NCBI RefSeq assembly: GCF_013522705.1
Contig: NZ_JAAMRE010000023.1
Location: 1-64,000 of the forward strand
Reading direction: 5' to 3'
DNA length: 64,000 bases
From: Pseudomonas lurida
Lineage (GTDB): Bacteria > Pseudomonadota > Gammaproteobacteria > Pseudomonadales > Pseudomonadaceae
Shown here: piece by piece, positions 9,174 to 18,007 of the stretch
How positions within the stretch are numbered: the first letter of the stretch is position 1
How the letters are laid out: every line of letters starts with the position of its first letter
The notes under the pieces: model-generated
What the model was told of the DNA's origin: nothing
Databases searched by the model: none
Seen by the model: only the letters and a program-made list of their open reading frames with translations
Made by a program: the position numbers and the translations under genes

Positions 9174-10583
9174 ATGCCCTCCGGCAACCACCTGCCCCAT
9201 GGCGAGACCGCTCAAGGCGGCCCGCTCAAACGCGAACTCGGTGAACGGCATATCCGCCTGATGGCCCTGGGCGCCTGTATCGGCGTCGGCCTGTTCCTCG
9301 GCTCGGCCAAGGCCATTGAAATGGCCGGCCCGGCAATCATGCTGTCCTATATCATCGGCGGCCTGGCGATCCTGGTGATCATGCGCGCCCTCGGCGAGAT
9401 GGCCGTGCACAACCCGGTGGCCGGCTCGTTCAGCCGTTATGCGCAGGATTACCTCGGCCCTCTGGCGGGCTTTCTGACCGGCTGGAACTACTGGTTCCTA
9501 TGGCTGGTGACCTGCGTCGCCGAGATCACCGCCGTGGCGGTGTACATGGGCGTCTGGTTCCCCGACGTGCCGCGCTGGATCTGGGCGCTGGCGGCCCTGG
9601 TGAGCATGGGCACCATCAACCTGATCGCGGTCAAGGCGTTCGGTGAATTCGAGTTCTGGTTTGCCCTGATCAAAATCGTCACGATCATTGCCATGGTCGT
9701 CGGCGGCGTCGGCATCATTGCCTTTGGTTTCGGCAACGACGGCGTGGCCCTGGGGATTTCCAACCTGTGGGCCCATGGCGGCTTCATGCCCAACGGCATG
9801 ACCGGCGTGCTGATGTCCCTGCAAATGGTGATGTTCGCCTACCTGGGCGTGGAGATGATCGGCCTCACCGCCGGCGAAGCGCGCAACCCGCAGAAGACCA
9901 TTCCCAATGCCATCGGCTCGGTGTTCTGGCGCATCCTGCTGTTCTACGTCGGTGCGTTGTTCGTGATCCTGTCGATCTACCCGTGGAACGAAATCGGCAC
10001 CCAGGGCAGCCCGTTCGTGATGACCTTCGAGCGCCTGGGCATCAAGACCGCCGCCGGCATCATCAACTTCGTGGTGATCACCGCCGCGCTGTCGTCATGC
10101 AATGGCGGCATCTTCAGCACCGGGCGCATGCTCTATAGCCTGGCCCAGAACGGCCAGGCCCCGGCCACCTTCGCCAAGACTTCCAGCAATGGCGTACCGC
10201 GCCGGGCGCTGCTGCTGTCGATCGCCGCGCTGCTGCTGGGTGTGCTGCTCAACTACCTGGTGCCGGAAAAAGTCTTTGTGTGGGTAACGTCGATCGCCAC
10301 CTTCGGCGCAATCTGGACCTGGGTGATGATCCTGCTGGCACAGCTCAAGTTCCGTAAAAGCCTGAGCCCTGCCGAACAGAAAGCCTTGAAATACCGCATG
10401 TGGCTGTACCCGGTCAGCTCGTACCTGGCGCTGGCATTCCTGGTGCTGGTCGTGGGCCTGATGGCGTACTTCCCGGACACCCGCGTGGCGTTGTATATCG
10501 GCCCCGCGTTCCTGGTGCTGCTGACCGTGCTGTTTTACGTGTTCAAGCTGCAACCGACCCAAGCGGCGGCGCAGTCGGCTTGA
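9174..10583 (+). CDS. proY: APC-family amino acid permease (ProY/GabP type)
   Basis: A 469-residue amino acid permease of the amino acid-polyamine-organocation family with about 12 hydrophobic segments. The hallmark first segment is present (HIRLMALGACIGVGLFLGSA), as is the APC motif AGEARNPQKTIPNAI in the middle. It imports an amino acid by proton symport across the inner membrane. The closest family I recognise is the ProY proline-specific permease group, but substrate cannot be read from sequence. I chose the ATG at 9174, not the in-frame start at 9054, because GACGAGG lies about 10 bases upstream and the family begins near this point. The gene is monocistronic: the PBP gene is divergent and the OpgC gene convergent. 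Confidence 0.8.
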   Translation: MPSGNHLPHGETAQGGPLKRELGERHIRLMALGACIGVGLFLGSAKAIEMAGPAIMLSYIIGGLAILVIMRALGEMAVHNPVAGSFSRYAQDYLGPLAGFLTGWNYWFLWLVTCVAEITAVAVYMGVWFPDVPRWIWALAALVSMGTINLIAVKAFGEFEFWFALIKIVTIIAMVVGGVGIIAFGFGNDGVALGISNLWAHGGFMPNGMTGVLMSLQMVMFAYLGVEMIGLTAGEARNPQKTIPNAIGSVFWRILLFYVGALFVILSIYPWNEIGTQGSPFVMTFERLGIKTAAGIINFVVITAALSSCNGGIFSTGRMLYSLAQNGQAPATFAKTSSNGVPRRALLLSIAALLLGVLLNYLVPEKVFVWVTSIATFGAIWTWVMILLAQLKFRKSLSPAEQKALKYRMWLYPVSSYLALAFLVLVVGLMAYFPDTRVALYIGPAFLVLLTVLFYVFKLQPTQAAAQSA

Positions 10584-10593
10584 GCCGGTGAAC

Positions 10594-10620
10594 CCTGCGA
10601 TCGCGCAAGGCGGTCGCAGG
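10594..10620. terminator. Hairpin between convergent genes
   Basis: CCTGCGATCGC-gcaag-GCGGTCGCAGG gives an 11-bp stem (one G-U pair) just after the permease stop and before the convergent OpgC stop. No clear U-tract follows, so termination is inferred from position. Confidence 0.45.
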
Positions 10621-10626
10621 TCGGCG

Positions 10627-11760
10627 TTACCGGTCGGTGCCCAGCGGTGCCGGCCGTGGCGCGCTCAAACGCTGATTCAATTCCAGCCAGGCCGCCAGCA
10701 CCGCCATCAACAGTAAGCCCAGCAACGCACTGAATACCTGCATCGGCCAGGCATCCTCGACCTGGGCGTTGAGCATGTCCGCCAATGGGGCGAGCAACAC
10801 CCCAAGGCAAAACACTTCCAGCGAATAACGCCCCATGCGACAGCACTGCCGCGCCGGCCAGTTCTGCGTCCAGCCGTGGGTGGGCAGCAGCTTGGCGGTG
10901 ACATAGGCCAGGGCCAGAAAATGCAGCAGGCGCACCGGCGACAGATCGGTCTTACTGATCGGGTACAACCATTCGCCGAGCAGCGCCGGCATCAGCGCGT
11001 CGTGAACGTGTGGCCAGCGCCACGACAGGGTGATCACGCCGGCCGCCAGCGCATACACCGCCGCTGCCACAAACAACGGCTGGCGCATCAATGGCCGGGT
11101 GTCAGACGCGCGCGGTGCGCGGTAGTGAATCGACGCGGCGCCACCGAGCACGAACAACAATTGCCAGGTCACCGGGTTGAAGTACCACACACCGTCGGCG
11201 ATTGCCGCCAGGTTCCAGCCCAGTTTCGGCGCCAACAGGTACACCGTCAGCGACACCGCCACCACCGCCAGCGGCGCCCGCACCAGTATCGGCAGCACCA
11301 GCGGCAGGCCGAGCAACAGCACGATATACAGCGGCAGCGGGTCCATCAGGTTGGGCTTGAAACGCAACAGCAGCTCATCGGTCAACGCCTGCTGCGGGTG
11401 GGTGATGAAGTGCGTGAGGCCCATCTCCTGCACCAGGTCGCGGGTCTCTACCTTGCTGTTGGCGAAGAACACGATGCCCATCAGCATCGCCAGCAGGAAG
11501 ATATGCACCACGTACAACACCCAGGCCCTGCGCAGTATTTTAAGGCAGGCCATCCAGTAGCCCTCGCGTTGCAGCACCTTGCTGTAGGCCAGCACCGAGG
11601 CATAACCGGCAAGGAACACAAAGACCTCGGCGGCATCGCTGAAACCGATGTTGCGCAGGGTGATCTGGCCGAGGGGGTTGTGGGGCACGTGATCCCAGAA
11701 AATGAAGATCAACGCCAGGCCCCGAAAAAAATCGATGCGCGGGTCGCGTCCGTTCAGCAT
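10627..11760 (-). CDS. OpgC-domain membrane protein (glucan succinyltransferase-like)
   Basis: A 377-residue polytopic inner-membrane protein of the OpgC family, related to acyltransferase-3 proteins. It begins MLNGRDPRIDFFRGLALIFI, the family's N-terminal D-x-x-R-G motif, followed by FLAGYASVLAYSKV and about 10 hydrophobic segments. OpgC proteins succinylate osmoregulated periplasmic glucans. No opgG/opgH is nearby, so the acceptor here is inferred. An ATG 73 codons upstream is in frame, but that extension is low-complexity and non-hydrophobic. I therefore took the ATG at 11760, which precedes the conserved start. Confidence 0.8.
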   Translation of the reverse strand: MLNGRDPRIDFFRGLALIFIFWDHVPHNPLGQITLRNIGFSDAAEVFVFLAGYASVLAYSKVLQREGYWMACLKILRRAWVLYVVHIFLLAMLMGIVFFANSKVETRDLVQEMGLTHFITHPQQALTDELLLRFKPNLMDPLPLYIVLLLGLPLVLPILVRAPLAVVAVSLTVYLLAPKLGWNLAAIADGVWYFNPVTWQLLFVLGGAASIHYRAPRASDTRPLMRQPLFVAAAVYALAAGVITLSWRWPHVHDALMPALLGEWLYPISKTDLSPVRLLHFLALAYVTAKLLPTHGWTQNWPARQCCRMGRYSLEVFCLGVLLAPLADMLNAQVEDAWPMQVFSALLGLLLMAVLAAWLELNQRLSAPRPAPLGTDR

Positions 11761-11983
11761 GGCAGCGGGCTCTTGAACAGTAGGTTTAGTCGTGGCGGGT
11801 AAGTGGCGGCGATGTCGTACGCCGCGTGTCGGGCGGGCGCAGGTTGGCGGTATTTGTAAGCAATTGCAAAGGCTGGGTATTACTGAATGTCTCAATGGTT
11901 TGCGCGCGCTACCTGTTAATTCTGACAGTAGACGGGCCATGAGCTTCGTGGCTTGCTGGGCATAGTCGTAACAGGGCATCGAT

Positions 11984-12358
11984 ATGGCCAGACTATGGAA
12001 AGGCTTCTTGAGCTACACGGTCATTGGTGTCGCCAATACGGTGATCCATTGGCAGCTGTTCTTCGTCTTCAGGGCGGCGTTCGGGCTGACGCAGGCGCTG
12101 AGTAACCTCCTGGCCTTTTACCTCGCGGCAAGCTTTTCCTTTTATGTGAATGCCGTCTACACCTTTGCCCTGCCGGCGTCGTTGTCGCGTTATGCGCTTT
12201 TCATGGTGTGCATGGGGAGCATGAGCCTGGGCGTGGGCGCGCTGGCGGACCACTGGAACGCGCCGGGGATCGTGACTGTGGCGGTGTTCTCACTGGTGAG
12301 CCTGGTGTGCGGTTTCTTGTTGTCGCGCTGGGTCGTGTTTCGCGAGCGTGAACGATGA
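11984..12358 (+). CDS. GtrA family flippase-like protein
   Basis: A 124-residue protein with four hydrophobic segments, typical in length and pattern of GtrA (SYTVIGVANTVIHWQLFFVF; FYLAASFSFYVNAVYTF). GtrA proteins are thought to flip an undecaprenyl-phosphate-linked sugar to the periplasm. It is the first gene of a three-gene set and overlaps the next by four bases (ATGA), so the two are probably translationally coupled. AGGG lies about 9 bases before the ATG. It is divergent from the OpgC gene across 223 bases. Confidence 0.85.
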   Translation: MARLWKGFLSYTVIGVANTVIHWQLFFVFRAAFGLTQALSNLLAFYLAASFSFYVNAVYTFALPASLSRYALFMVCMGSMSLGVGALADHWNAPGIVTVAVFSLVSLVCGFLLSRWVVFRERER

Positions 12359-13320
12359 AAATCTCGCTGGTGGTGCCGCTGTTCAATGAAGAGCAGGCCG
12401 TGAATGTGTTTTACCGTGCAGTGCGAGAACAACCTGCGCTGGCCGCGCATACCGTCGAGATTGTATTGATCAACGATGGCAGCAGCGACCGCACCGGCCA
12501 ATACGCCAAGTCGCTGGCCTTAAACGACCGTGACGTGGTGCTGATCAACTTTTCCCGCAACTTCGGCAAGGAAGCCGCGCTGTTCGCCGGGCTGGAATAC
12601 GCGTCGGGTGACGCCGTGATCCCCATGGATGTCGACTTGCAAGACCCCATCGATGTGGTGCCGCAACTGCTCGCCGAATGGCAACAAGGCGCCGATGTGG
12701 TGCTGGCTAAACGTCGCAACCGCGCCAGCGACGGCTACCTCAAACGCCACAGCGCGTCGATGTTCTATCACCTGCTCAACCGCATCGCCTACACCCATAT
12801 CGAAGAAAACGTCGGCGACTTCCGGCTGATGGACCGCAAGGTGGTGGATGTGATCAAGGCCTTGCCCGAGCAACAGCTATTCATGAAAGGCGTACTGTCC
12901 TGGGCCGGGTTCAACGTGGTCATCGTCGAGTACGACCGCGCGCCGCGCGTGGCCGGGCAGAGCAAGTTCAACGCGTGGAAATTGTGGAACCTGGCGCTGG
13001 ATGGGATCACCTCGTTCAGCACTTTGCCGTTGCGGCTATGGAGTTATATCGGCGGGTGTATTTCGTTGCTGGCACTGGTGTATGCCGGGTGGTTGGTGCT
13101 GGATAAATGGCTGTTTGGCAACCCGGTGCCAGGGTATCCGTCGTTGATGACGGCGATTTTGTTTCTGGGTGGGGTGCAACTGATTGGGATTGGGATTTTG
13201 GGCGAGTATGTGGGGCGCATTTATATGGAATCCAAGCATCGGCCGAAGTACGTGATTGCCAGTCAATTCGGCGTGAGAGAACCGCTGAAAAATATTGTGC
13301 ATGGAGGCGAGCATGTTTAG
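12355..13320 (+). CDS. GtrB-like bactoprenol glycosyltransferase (GT2)
   Basis: A 321-residue family-2 glycosyltransferase. The N-terminal GT-A domain has the nucleotide and metal motifs NDGSSDRTG and PMDVDLQDP, and ENVGDFRLMDRK is the usual third block. Two C-terminal membrane segments (LWSYIGGCISLLALVYAGWL; LMTAILFLGGVQLIGIGILG) anchor it to the inner membrane, as in GtrB and ArnC. It is expected to load a sugar from a nucleotide donor onto undecaprenyl phosphate. It overlaps gtrA by 4 bases and the following GT39 gene by 8, so the three form one unit. Confidence 0.88.
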   Translation: MKISLVVPLFNEEQAVNVFYRAVREQPALAAHTVEIVLINDGSSDRTGQYAKSLALNDRDVVLINFSRNFGKEAALFAGLEYASGDAVIPMDVDLQDPIDVVPQLLAEWQQGADVVLAKRRNRASDGYLKRHSASMFYHLLNRIAYTHIEENVGDFRLMDRKVVDVIKALPEQQLFMKGVLSWAGFNVVIVEYDRAPRVAGQSKFNAWKLWNLALDGITSFSTLPLRLWSYIGGCISLLALVYAGWLVLDKWLFGNPVPGYPSLMTAILFLGGVQLIGIGILGEYVGRIYMESKHRPKYVIASQFGVREPLKNIVHGGEHV

Positions 13321-14863
13321 CGATCATTTAAAGAACAAGAGTAAAACGATCGTGCTCGGCGGCTGTGTCTTGCTACTCGGCGCCTGGGTGAGGCTGCACG
13401 ATATTGATAAGTCAGGTATCTGGACGGATGAAGCATTTAGTCTGATCCTCAGTGCCAAATCACCGCCCGATATCCTGTTTCACACGGCGCGTGATGTTCA
13501 TCCGCCACTGTTTTATTTGATATTGCACGGGTGGATGCTTGTCTTTGGCGACGGTGTTCATACTGCGCGTCTGCTGAGTGTGATATTGGGCATTGTCAAT
13601 GTGGTACTGGCGATGTGGCTGATGCGTTTACTGGCCGGTCGGCGGGCCATGATGCTGGGCGGCCTGTTGGTTGCCCTGTTGCCGATGGCCGTGCGCTACA
13701 GCCAGGAAGTACGCATGTATGCGCTATATGCCACATTTATGCTTGGTGCAACGATCGCTTTGGTGATGTGGCTTGAACAACCGCACCGGCGACGGTGGCT
13801 GATCATCTATTGCATGCTGATGGTGGCCGGGCTTTATACGCACTATTTCACCGTGACGTGTGCTTTCGCGCATTGGCTGTACTTGGCGTTTTTGACGAGT
13901 ACGCAACCTAAAGGGGAGCGTTGTCTCCTGAGGCCTTCGTGGTGGGTCGCCAATGCTGCCATTGCGCTGTTGTTTATCCCTTGGTTGCCTAGCCTTATAC
14001 AACAACTGAAGTATTCAAGCTTTGATTGGATACCCGCGTCGGAAGTCAAAACAATTTTCGGCGTATTTTGGCAGTTTCTAAATGCTAATGATGGCACAGG
14101 GTATGCGCCCGTCACCTTCTATGGCTTGGCAGTGCTGTTAATGCTCATGTCTGCTTTCATTGTTATTGAAGGCAACAGGCTGGGGAAAAAGTACGCGTTG
14201 TTGGTAACGATGGCGTGGGGACCGATAGGGCTGATTATCGTCGTTTCAATCTTCAAGCCGCTCTTTGTCTACCGTTATTTCCAAATGTGCGCCTTTGCCT
14301 ATTCCATGATTGCGGCTACGGTGCTGGACCGGCTGTTAGAACGCTCATATGTTGTTTTTTTAACAGTGCTGGCGTTGGTGGCCTATATACAGATTGATGG
14401 GCTGAGTGTCGTATACGCAAAAAATCCGCAAAACCTGCAGGAGTTCAATCAGTTCAATCGCCTGGCGAGCGAGGTGAAGTCGCACTCTGTTTCGCAAGAT
14501 GGCCTGCTGGTACTGGATTCTTTCTTGCAGCTACCCATGGTTTATTACTTCAAAGGTGACACGCTCCCGATGTATTACACACCGTTGAACAGTGATGGAA
14601 CGTCTAGCCGCCCCGATGGTTATCAGGTGTGGACGCTCCTTAGTGAACAGGCGGATCGCGTCTATGTGGAACGGTTGGAGTCGCTCACCACGGGCTCAGG
14701 GAGAGTCTGGTTGATGGATGGAGCGTGGGGCGGGAGCTCAACCCACAAGCTCCCCGGTCACTGGAAATTGTTGCAGACGCTTACGGTGGGTGCAGCCAAG
14801 GCTGAACTCTTTGTCATTCGTCCACAGGATGCACCTGCGCAAAAAACGCTAGGCAGCCCTTAG
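13313..14863 (+). CDS. GT39/ArnT-like membrane glycosyltransferase (Gtr-specific enzyme)
   Basis: A 516-residue polytopic membrane protein of the dolichyl-phosphate-mannosyltransferase-like (GT39/GT-C) class. The first periplasmic loop has the acidic motif IWTDEAFSL, which in this family binds metal or substrate, and about ten hydrophobic helices follow. It would take the sugar from undecaprenyl phosphate, after flipping by the GtrA protein, and attach it to a surface polymer or protein. I took the ATG at 13313 because GGAGG lies 6 bases upstream; it overlaps the previous gene. The gene looks clearly more AT-rich than its neighbours and uses rarer codons, which fits a variable, transferred glycosylation gene. 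Confidence 0.78.
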   Translation: MFSDHLKNKSKTIVLGGCVLLLGAWVRLHDIDKSGIWTDEAFSLILSAKSPPDILFHTARDVHPPLFYLILHGWMLVFGDGVHTARLLSVILGIVNVVLAMWLMRLLAGRRAMMLGGLLVALLPMAVRYSQEVRMYALYATFMLGATIALVMWLEQPHRRRWLIIYCMLMVAGLYTHYFTVTCAFAHWLYLAFLTSTQPKGERCLLRPSWWVANAAIALLFIPWLPSLIQQLKYSSFDWIPASEVKTIFGVFWQFLNANDGTGYAPVTFYGLAVLLMLMSAFIVIEGNRLGKKYALLVTMAWGPIGLIIVVSIFKPLFVYRYFQMCAFAYSMIAATVLDRLLERSYVVFLTVLALVAYIQIDGLSVVYAKNPQNLQEFNQFNRLASEVKSHSVSQDGLLVLDSFLQLPMVYYFKGDTLPMYYTPLNSDGTSSRPDGYQVWTLLSEQADRVYVERLESLTTGSGRVWLMDGAWGGSSTHKLPGHWKLLQTLTVGAAKAELFVIRPQDAPAQKTLGSP

Positions 14864-14883
14864 CGGGCTCGCCGTGTGAGGCG

Positions 14884-16503
14884 TCAGGCGGCGGCTGCCT
14901 CGCGTGCCTCAAAGCTATCGGCGCGCGCCATCTGCCACATGCGCGAATAAAACTCGCCGTTCACTTCCCCGCTCAGTAACTCCCCTGGCTTGAGGAACAC
15001 ATGCAACTGCGAGAACAACTTGATCTCCGTCGCCGACATGCGCCGCACCAAGTGCTTGGCCGACAGTTGTGATGGGTGATCCAGCCCCGCCGCCGCGAGC
15101 ATTTCGGCTAGGGCCTTGAGCGTGTTGCGGTGGAAGTTGAACACGCGCTGGGCCTTGTCCGGTACCACCAGGGCGCGCTGGCGCAGCGGGTCCTGGGTGG
15201 CGACGCCGGTGGGGCATTTGTTGGTGTGGCAGCTCTGTGACTGGATGCAGCCGATGGCGAACATAAAGCCCCGCGCCGAGTTGGCCCAATCGGCGCCGAT
15301 GGCCAGCACACTGGCGATATCGAACGCGCTGACGATCTTGCCGCTGGCGCCGAGTTTGATCTTGTCGCGCAGGTTCAGGCCCACCAGGGTGTTGTGCACG
15401 AACAGCAAACCTTCGCGCAGCGGCACGCCGATATGGTCGGTGAACTCCACGGGTGCCGCACCGGTGCCGCCTTCCTTGCCGTCGACCACGATAAAGTCGG
15501 GCAGGATGCCGGTTTCGAGCATGGCCTTGGCGATGCCCATGAATTCCCATGGGTGGCCCAGGCAGAACTTGAAGCCCACCGGTTTGCCGCCGGACAGTTC
15601 ACGCAGTTGGGCGATGAACTGCATCAGCTCGATCGGCGTGGAAAACGCACTGTGGCGCGACGGTGAGACGCAGTCTTCACCCATCAGGATGCCGCGGGTT
15701 TCGGCGATTTCCTTCGTTACTTTGTGCTTGGGTAGAATTCCGCCATGGCCGGGTTTGGCGCCCTGGCTCATCTTGATTTCGATCATGCGCACCTGCGGGT
15801 TTTGCGCCTGCGCGGCGAAGCGTTCCGGGTCGAAACGGCCGTCGCTGGTACGGCAGCCGAAGTAGCCGCTGCCCAGCTCCCAGGTCAAGTCGCCGCCATG
15901 TTCGCGGTGGTAGGGGCTGATGCTGCCTTCACCGGTGTCGTGGGCAAAGTTACCCAGCTTGGCGCCTTGGTTCAGCGCGCGGATCGCGTTGGCGCTCAAT
16001 GAGCCAAAACTCATCGCCGATATATTGAACACCGACGCCGAATACGGCTGCGTGCACTGCGGGCCGCCGACCATCACGCGAAATGCGCTGGGGTCGCTCA
16101 GCGGCGCGGGGCGCATGGAATGACCGATAAATTCGAAGCCCGACTGGTACACGTCGATCAAGGTGCCGAAGGGTTTGTCGGCGGTTTCATTCTTGGCGCG
16201 CGAGTACACCAGCGAGCGCTGGGCCCTGGAGAAGGGCAGGGCGTCGCTGTCGGATTCGAGCAGGTACTGGCGGATTTCCGGGCGGATGGCTTCCACCAGG
16301 TAACGAATATTGCCCAGGATCGGGTAGTTGCGGCGTACCGCGTGGGGGCTTTGCAGCAGGTCGAACAGGCCGATCAGGCTGAGCAGGCCGGTAACCCCGG
16401 TGATCGGCCACAGCCAGTCATGGTGGATAAACGGCAGGCTGGCGAGGGTGAACAGGACACACACGGCAAAGAAGGCGTAACGGCTTAGCAAGGACAGGCT
16501 CAT
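14884..16503 (-). CDS. FMN-binding glutamate synthase family protein
   Basis: A 539-residue protein with two N-terminal hydrophobic segments (residues about 5-50) followed by the FMN-binding, TIM-barrel glutamate-synthase domain, without the amidotransferase domain of true GltB. Recognisable blocks are GHGGILPKHKVTKEIA, VVDGKEGGTGAAPVEF and a cysteine motif CHTNKCPTGVATQDP near the C-terminus. Such stand-alone proteins are common in proteobacteria and their substrate is not established. I took the ATG at 16503, which has AAGGAAA about 8 bases upstream, over an in-frame start 14 codons earlier. It is convergent with the GT39 gene (20-base gap). Confidence 0.82.
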   Translation of the reverse strand: MSLSLLSRYAFFAVCVLFTLASLPFIHHDWLWPITGVTGLLSLIGLFDLLQSPHAVRRNYPILGNIRYLVEAIRPEIRQYLLESDSDALPFSRAQRSLVYSRAKNETADKPFGTLIDVYQSGFEFIGHSMRPAPLSDPSAFRVMVGGPQCTQPYSASVFNISAMSFGSLSANAIRALNQGAKLGNFAHDTGEGSISPYHREHGGDLTWELGSGYFGCRTSDGRFDPERFAAQAQNPQVRMIEIKMSQGAKPGHGGILPKHKVTKEIAETRGILMGEDCVSPSRHSAFSTPIELMQFIAQLRELSGGKPVGFKFCLGHPWEFMGIAKAMLETGILPDFIVVDGKEGGTGAAPVEFTDHIGVPLREGLLFVHNTLVGLNLRDKIKLGASGKIVSAFDIASVLAIGADWANSARGFMFAIGCIQSQSCHTNKCPTGVATQDPLRQRALVVPDKAQRVFNFHRNTLKALAEMLAAAGLDHPSQLSAKHLVRRMSATEIKLFSQLHVFLKPGELLSGEVNGEFYSRMWQMARADSFEAREAAAA

Positions 16504-16606
16504 ACGGTTTCCTTGGGGTCGGACTCTTACAGGTCGGTGCGGCATTCTGCGCCTGTCGGCAAACGCCGGACAACCTGTGCCTGGCGCATGAGCCCACTCC
16601 AGCGCC

Positions 16607-18007
16607 CTACGCCGCCGTCTGCCGAATCGGCAACACCACGCGAAAGGTCGTACCTTTGCCCGGTTCGCTGCTCACGGAAATATCACCGTGATGCTTCTTG
16701 ATAATGCCGTACGACAGCGACAGCCCCAGCCCCGTGCCTTCCCCCACCGGTTTGGTGGTAAAGAACGGATCGAAGATTTTCTGCACGGTTTCGGGCGGAA
16801 TGCCGCAGCCGTTGTCGGCGACTTCCAGCCACACGTTATCGCCCTCCACGCCGTTGCTGATGGTGATGGTGCCGCGCTCCGGGCCCATGGCCTGGGCGGC
16901 GTTGATAACCAGGTTCATCACCACCTGGTTAAGCTGCGAAGCCAGGCATTCGATTTCCGGCAGCGCGCCGTATTGCTTGATCACGTCGGCCTTGTACTTG
17001 AGTTCACTGGCGACGATGTTCAGCGTGGAGTCGATGCCCTGTTGCAGGTTGGCCCACTGCCAGGTCTGGTCATTGTCCACCCGCGAGAAGTTTTTCAGGT
17101 CCTTGACGATCTGCACCACTCGCCCGATGCCTTCCTTGGACTCTCTGATCAGGATGGGAATGTCTTCCTTGAGAAAATCCAGCTCCAGCTCGTCGCGCAG
17201 GGCTTTGAGCGGGTCGCGCTGCTCGGCCGACGTGAGGCTGTCTTCGACCTGCCGGTAGGCATCGAGCATCTGTTGCAGCTGGTTGAAGTAACTGTCGAGG
17301 GTGCTCAGGTTGGAGGAGATGAACCCCACCGGGTTGTTGATTTCATGGGCGACGCCGGCCGCCAGTTGCCCCAGGGACGCGAGTTTTTCCGACTGCACCA
17401 GTTGGCTCTCCAACTGCTTGCGCTCGTCGATTTCCAGTTGCAACGCCTCGCTGGCCTGGGTCAGCGCCACGGTGCGCTGCGCCACCAGTTGTTCCAGGTG
17501 GCTGGTTTTCAAGGAGGCGCGCCGGGCCATGTCCCACTTGCTGGACAGGGTATTGGCCATTTGCTGCACTTCGATGTTGTCGAAGGGTTTTTTCAGGATC
17601 AGCAAGCGATCATGGCCCTTCAGGCGGTACAGCAGGTCATCCCAGGAATAATCCGAATACGCCGTGCACACCACCACTTGCAGGCCGGGGTCGACTTTCC
17701 ATAACTCTTCGATGGTCCTGGCACCATCCCAGCCCTGGGGCATGCGCATGTCGACGAACGCCAGGGCGTAGGGGCGTTTTTCCGCCATGGCGACGGTGAG
17801 CAGTTGCAGGCCTTCTTCGCCGCCGTACGCCGAATGCAATTCGAAGGCCTGGACCTCGGTTTTGCTGGTGTCGCCGAACAGCGCCGACTCCAGGTCGTCG
17901 AGAACCTGGTTGTTCTCGACGGTTGGCATGAGGATCTTGCGGAAATCGTCGTGAATCGACGGCGTGTCATCGATCAACAGGATGCGCCGATTGGGAGGCT
18001 GGTTCAT
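16607..18007 (-). CDS. Receiver-histidine kinase hybrid (REC-HisKA-HATPase)
   Basis: A 466-residue soluble protein. An N-terminal receiver (about 1-150; acidic DD in ILLIDDTPSIHDDFRK, phospho-acceptor in FVDMRMPQGWDG, and LILKKPFD) is followed by a coiled coil (about 165-210), a HisKA dimerisation helix with H221 in GVAHEINNPVGFI and a HATPase domain (NLVINAAQAM, DNGCGIPP, GTGLGLSLSYGI). Its receiver is strikingly close to that of the REC-GGDEF-EAL protein in the same operon, pointing to a common phosphodonor. Its start overlaps the upstream kinase stop (ATGA). It is the last gene of the operon that starts at 22709. Confidence 0.88.
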   Translation of the reverse strand: MNQPPNRRILLIDDTPSIHDDFRKILMPTVENNQVLDDLESALFGDTSKTEVQAFELHSAYGGEEGLQLLTVAMAEKRPYALAFVDMRMPQGWDGARTIEELWKVDPGLQVVVCTAYSDYSWDDLLYRLKGHDRLLILKKPFDNIEVQQMANTLSSKWDMARRASLKTSHLEQLVAQRTVALTQASEALQLEIDERKQLESQLVQSEKLASLGQLAAGVAHEINNPVGFISSNLSTLDSYFNQLQQMLDAYRQVEDSLTSAEQRDPLKALRDELELDFLKEDIPILIRESKEGIGRVVQIVKDLKNFSRVDNDQTWQWANLQQGIDSTLNIVASELKYKADVIKQYGALPEIECLASQLNQVVMNLVINAAQAMGPERGTITISNGVEGDNVWLEVADNGCGIPPETVQKIFDPFFTTKPVGEGTGLGLSLSYGIIKKHHGDISVSSEPGKGTTFRVVLPIRQTAA

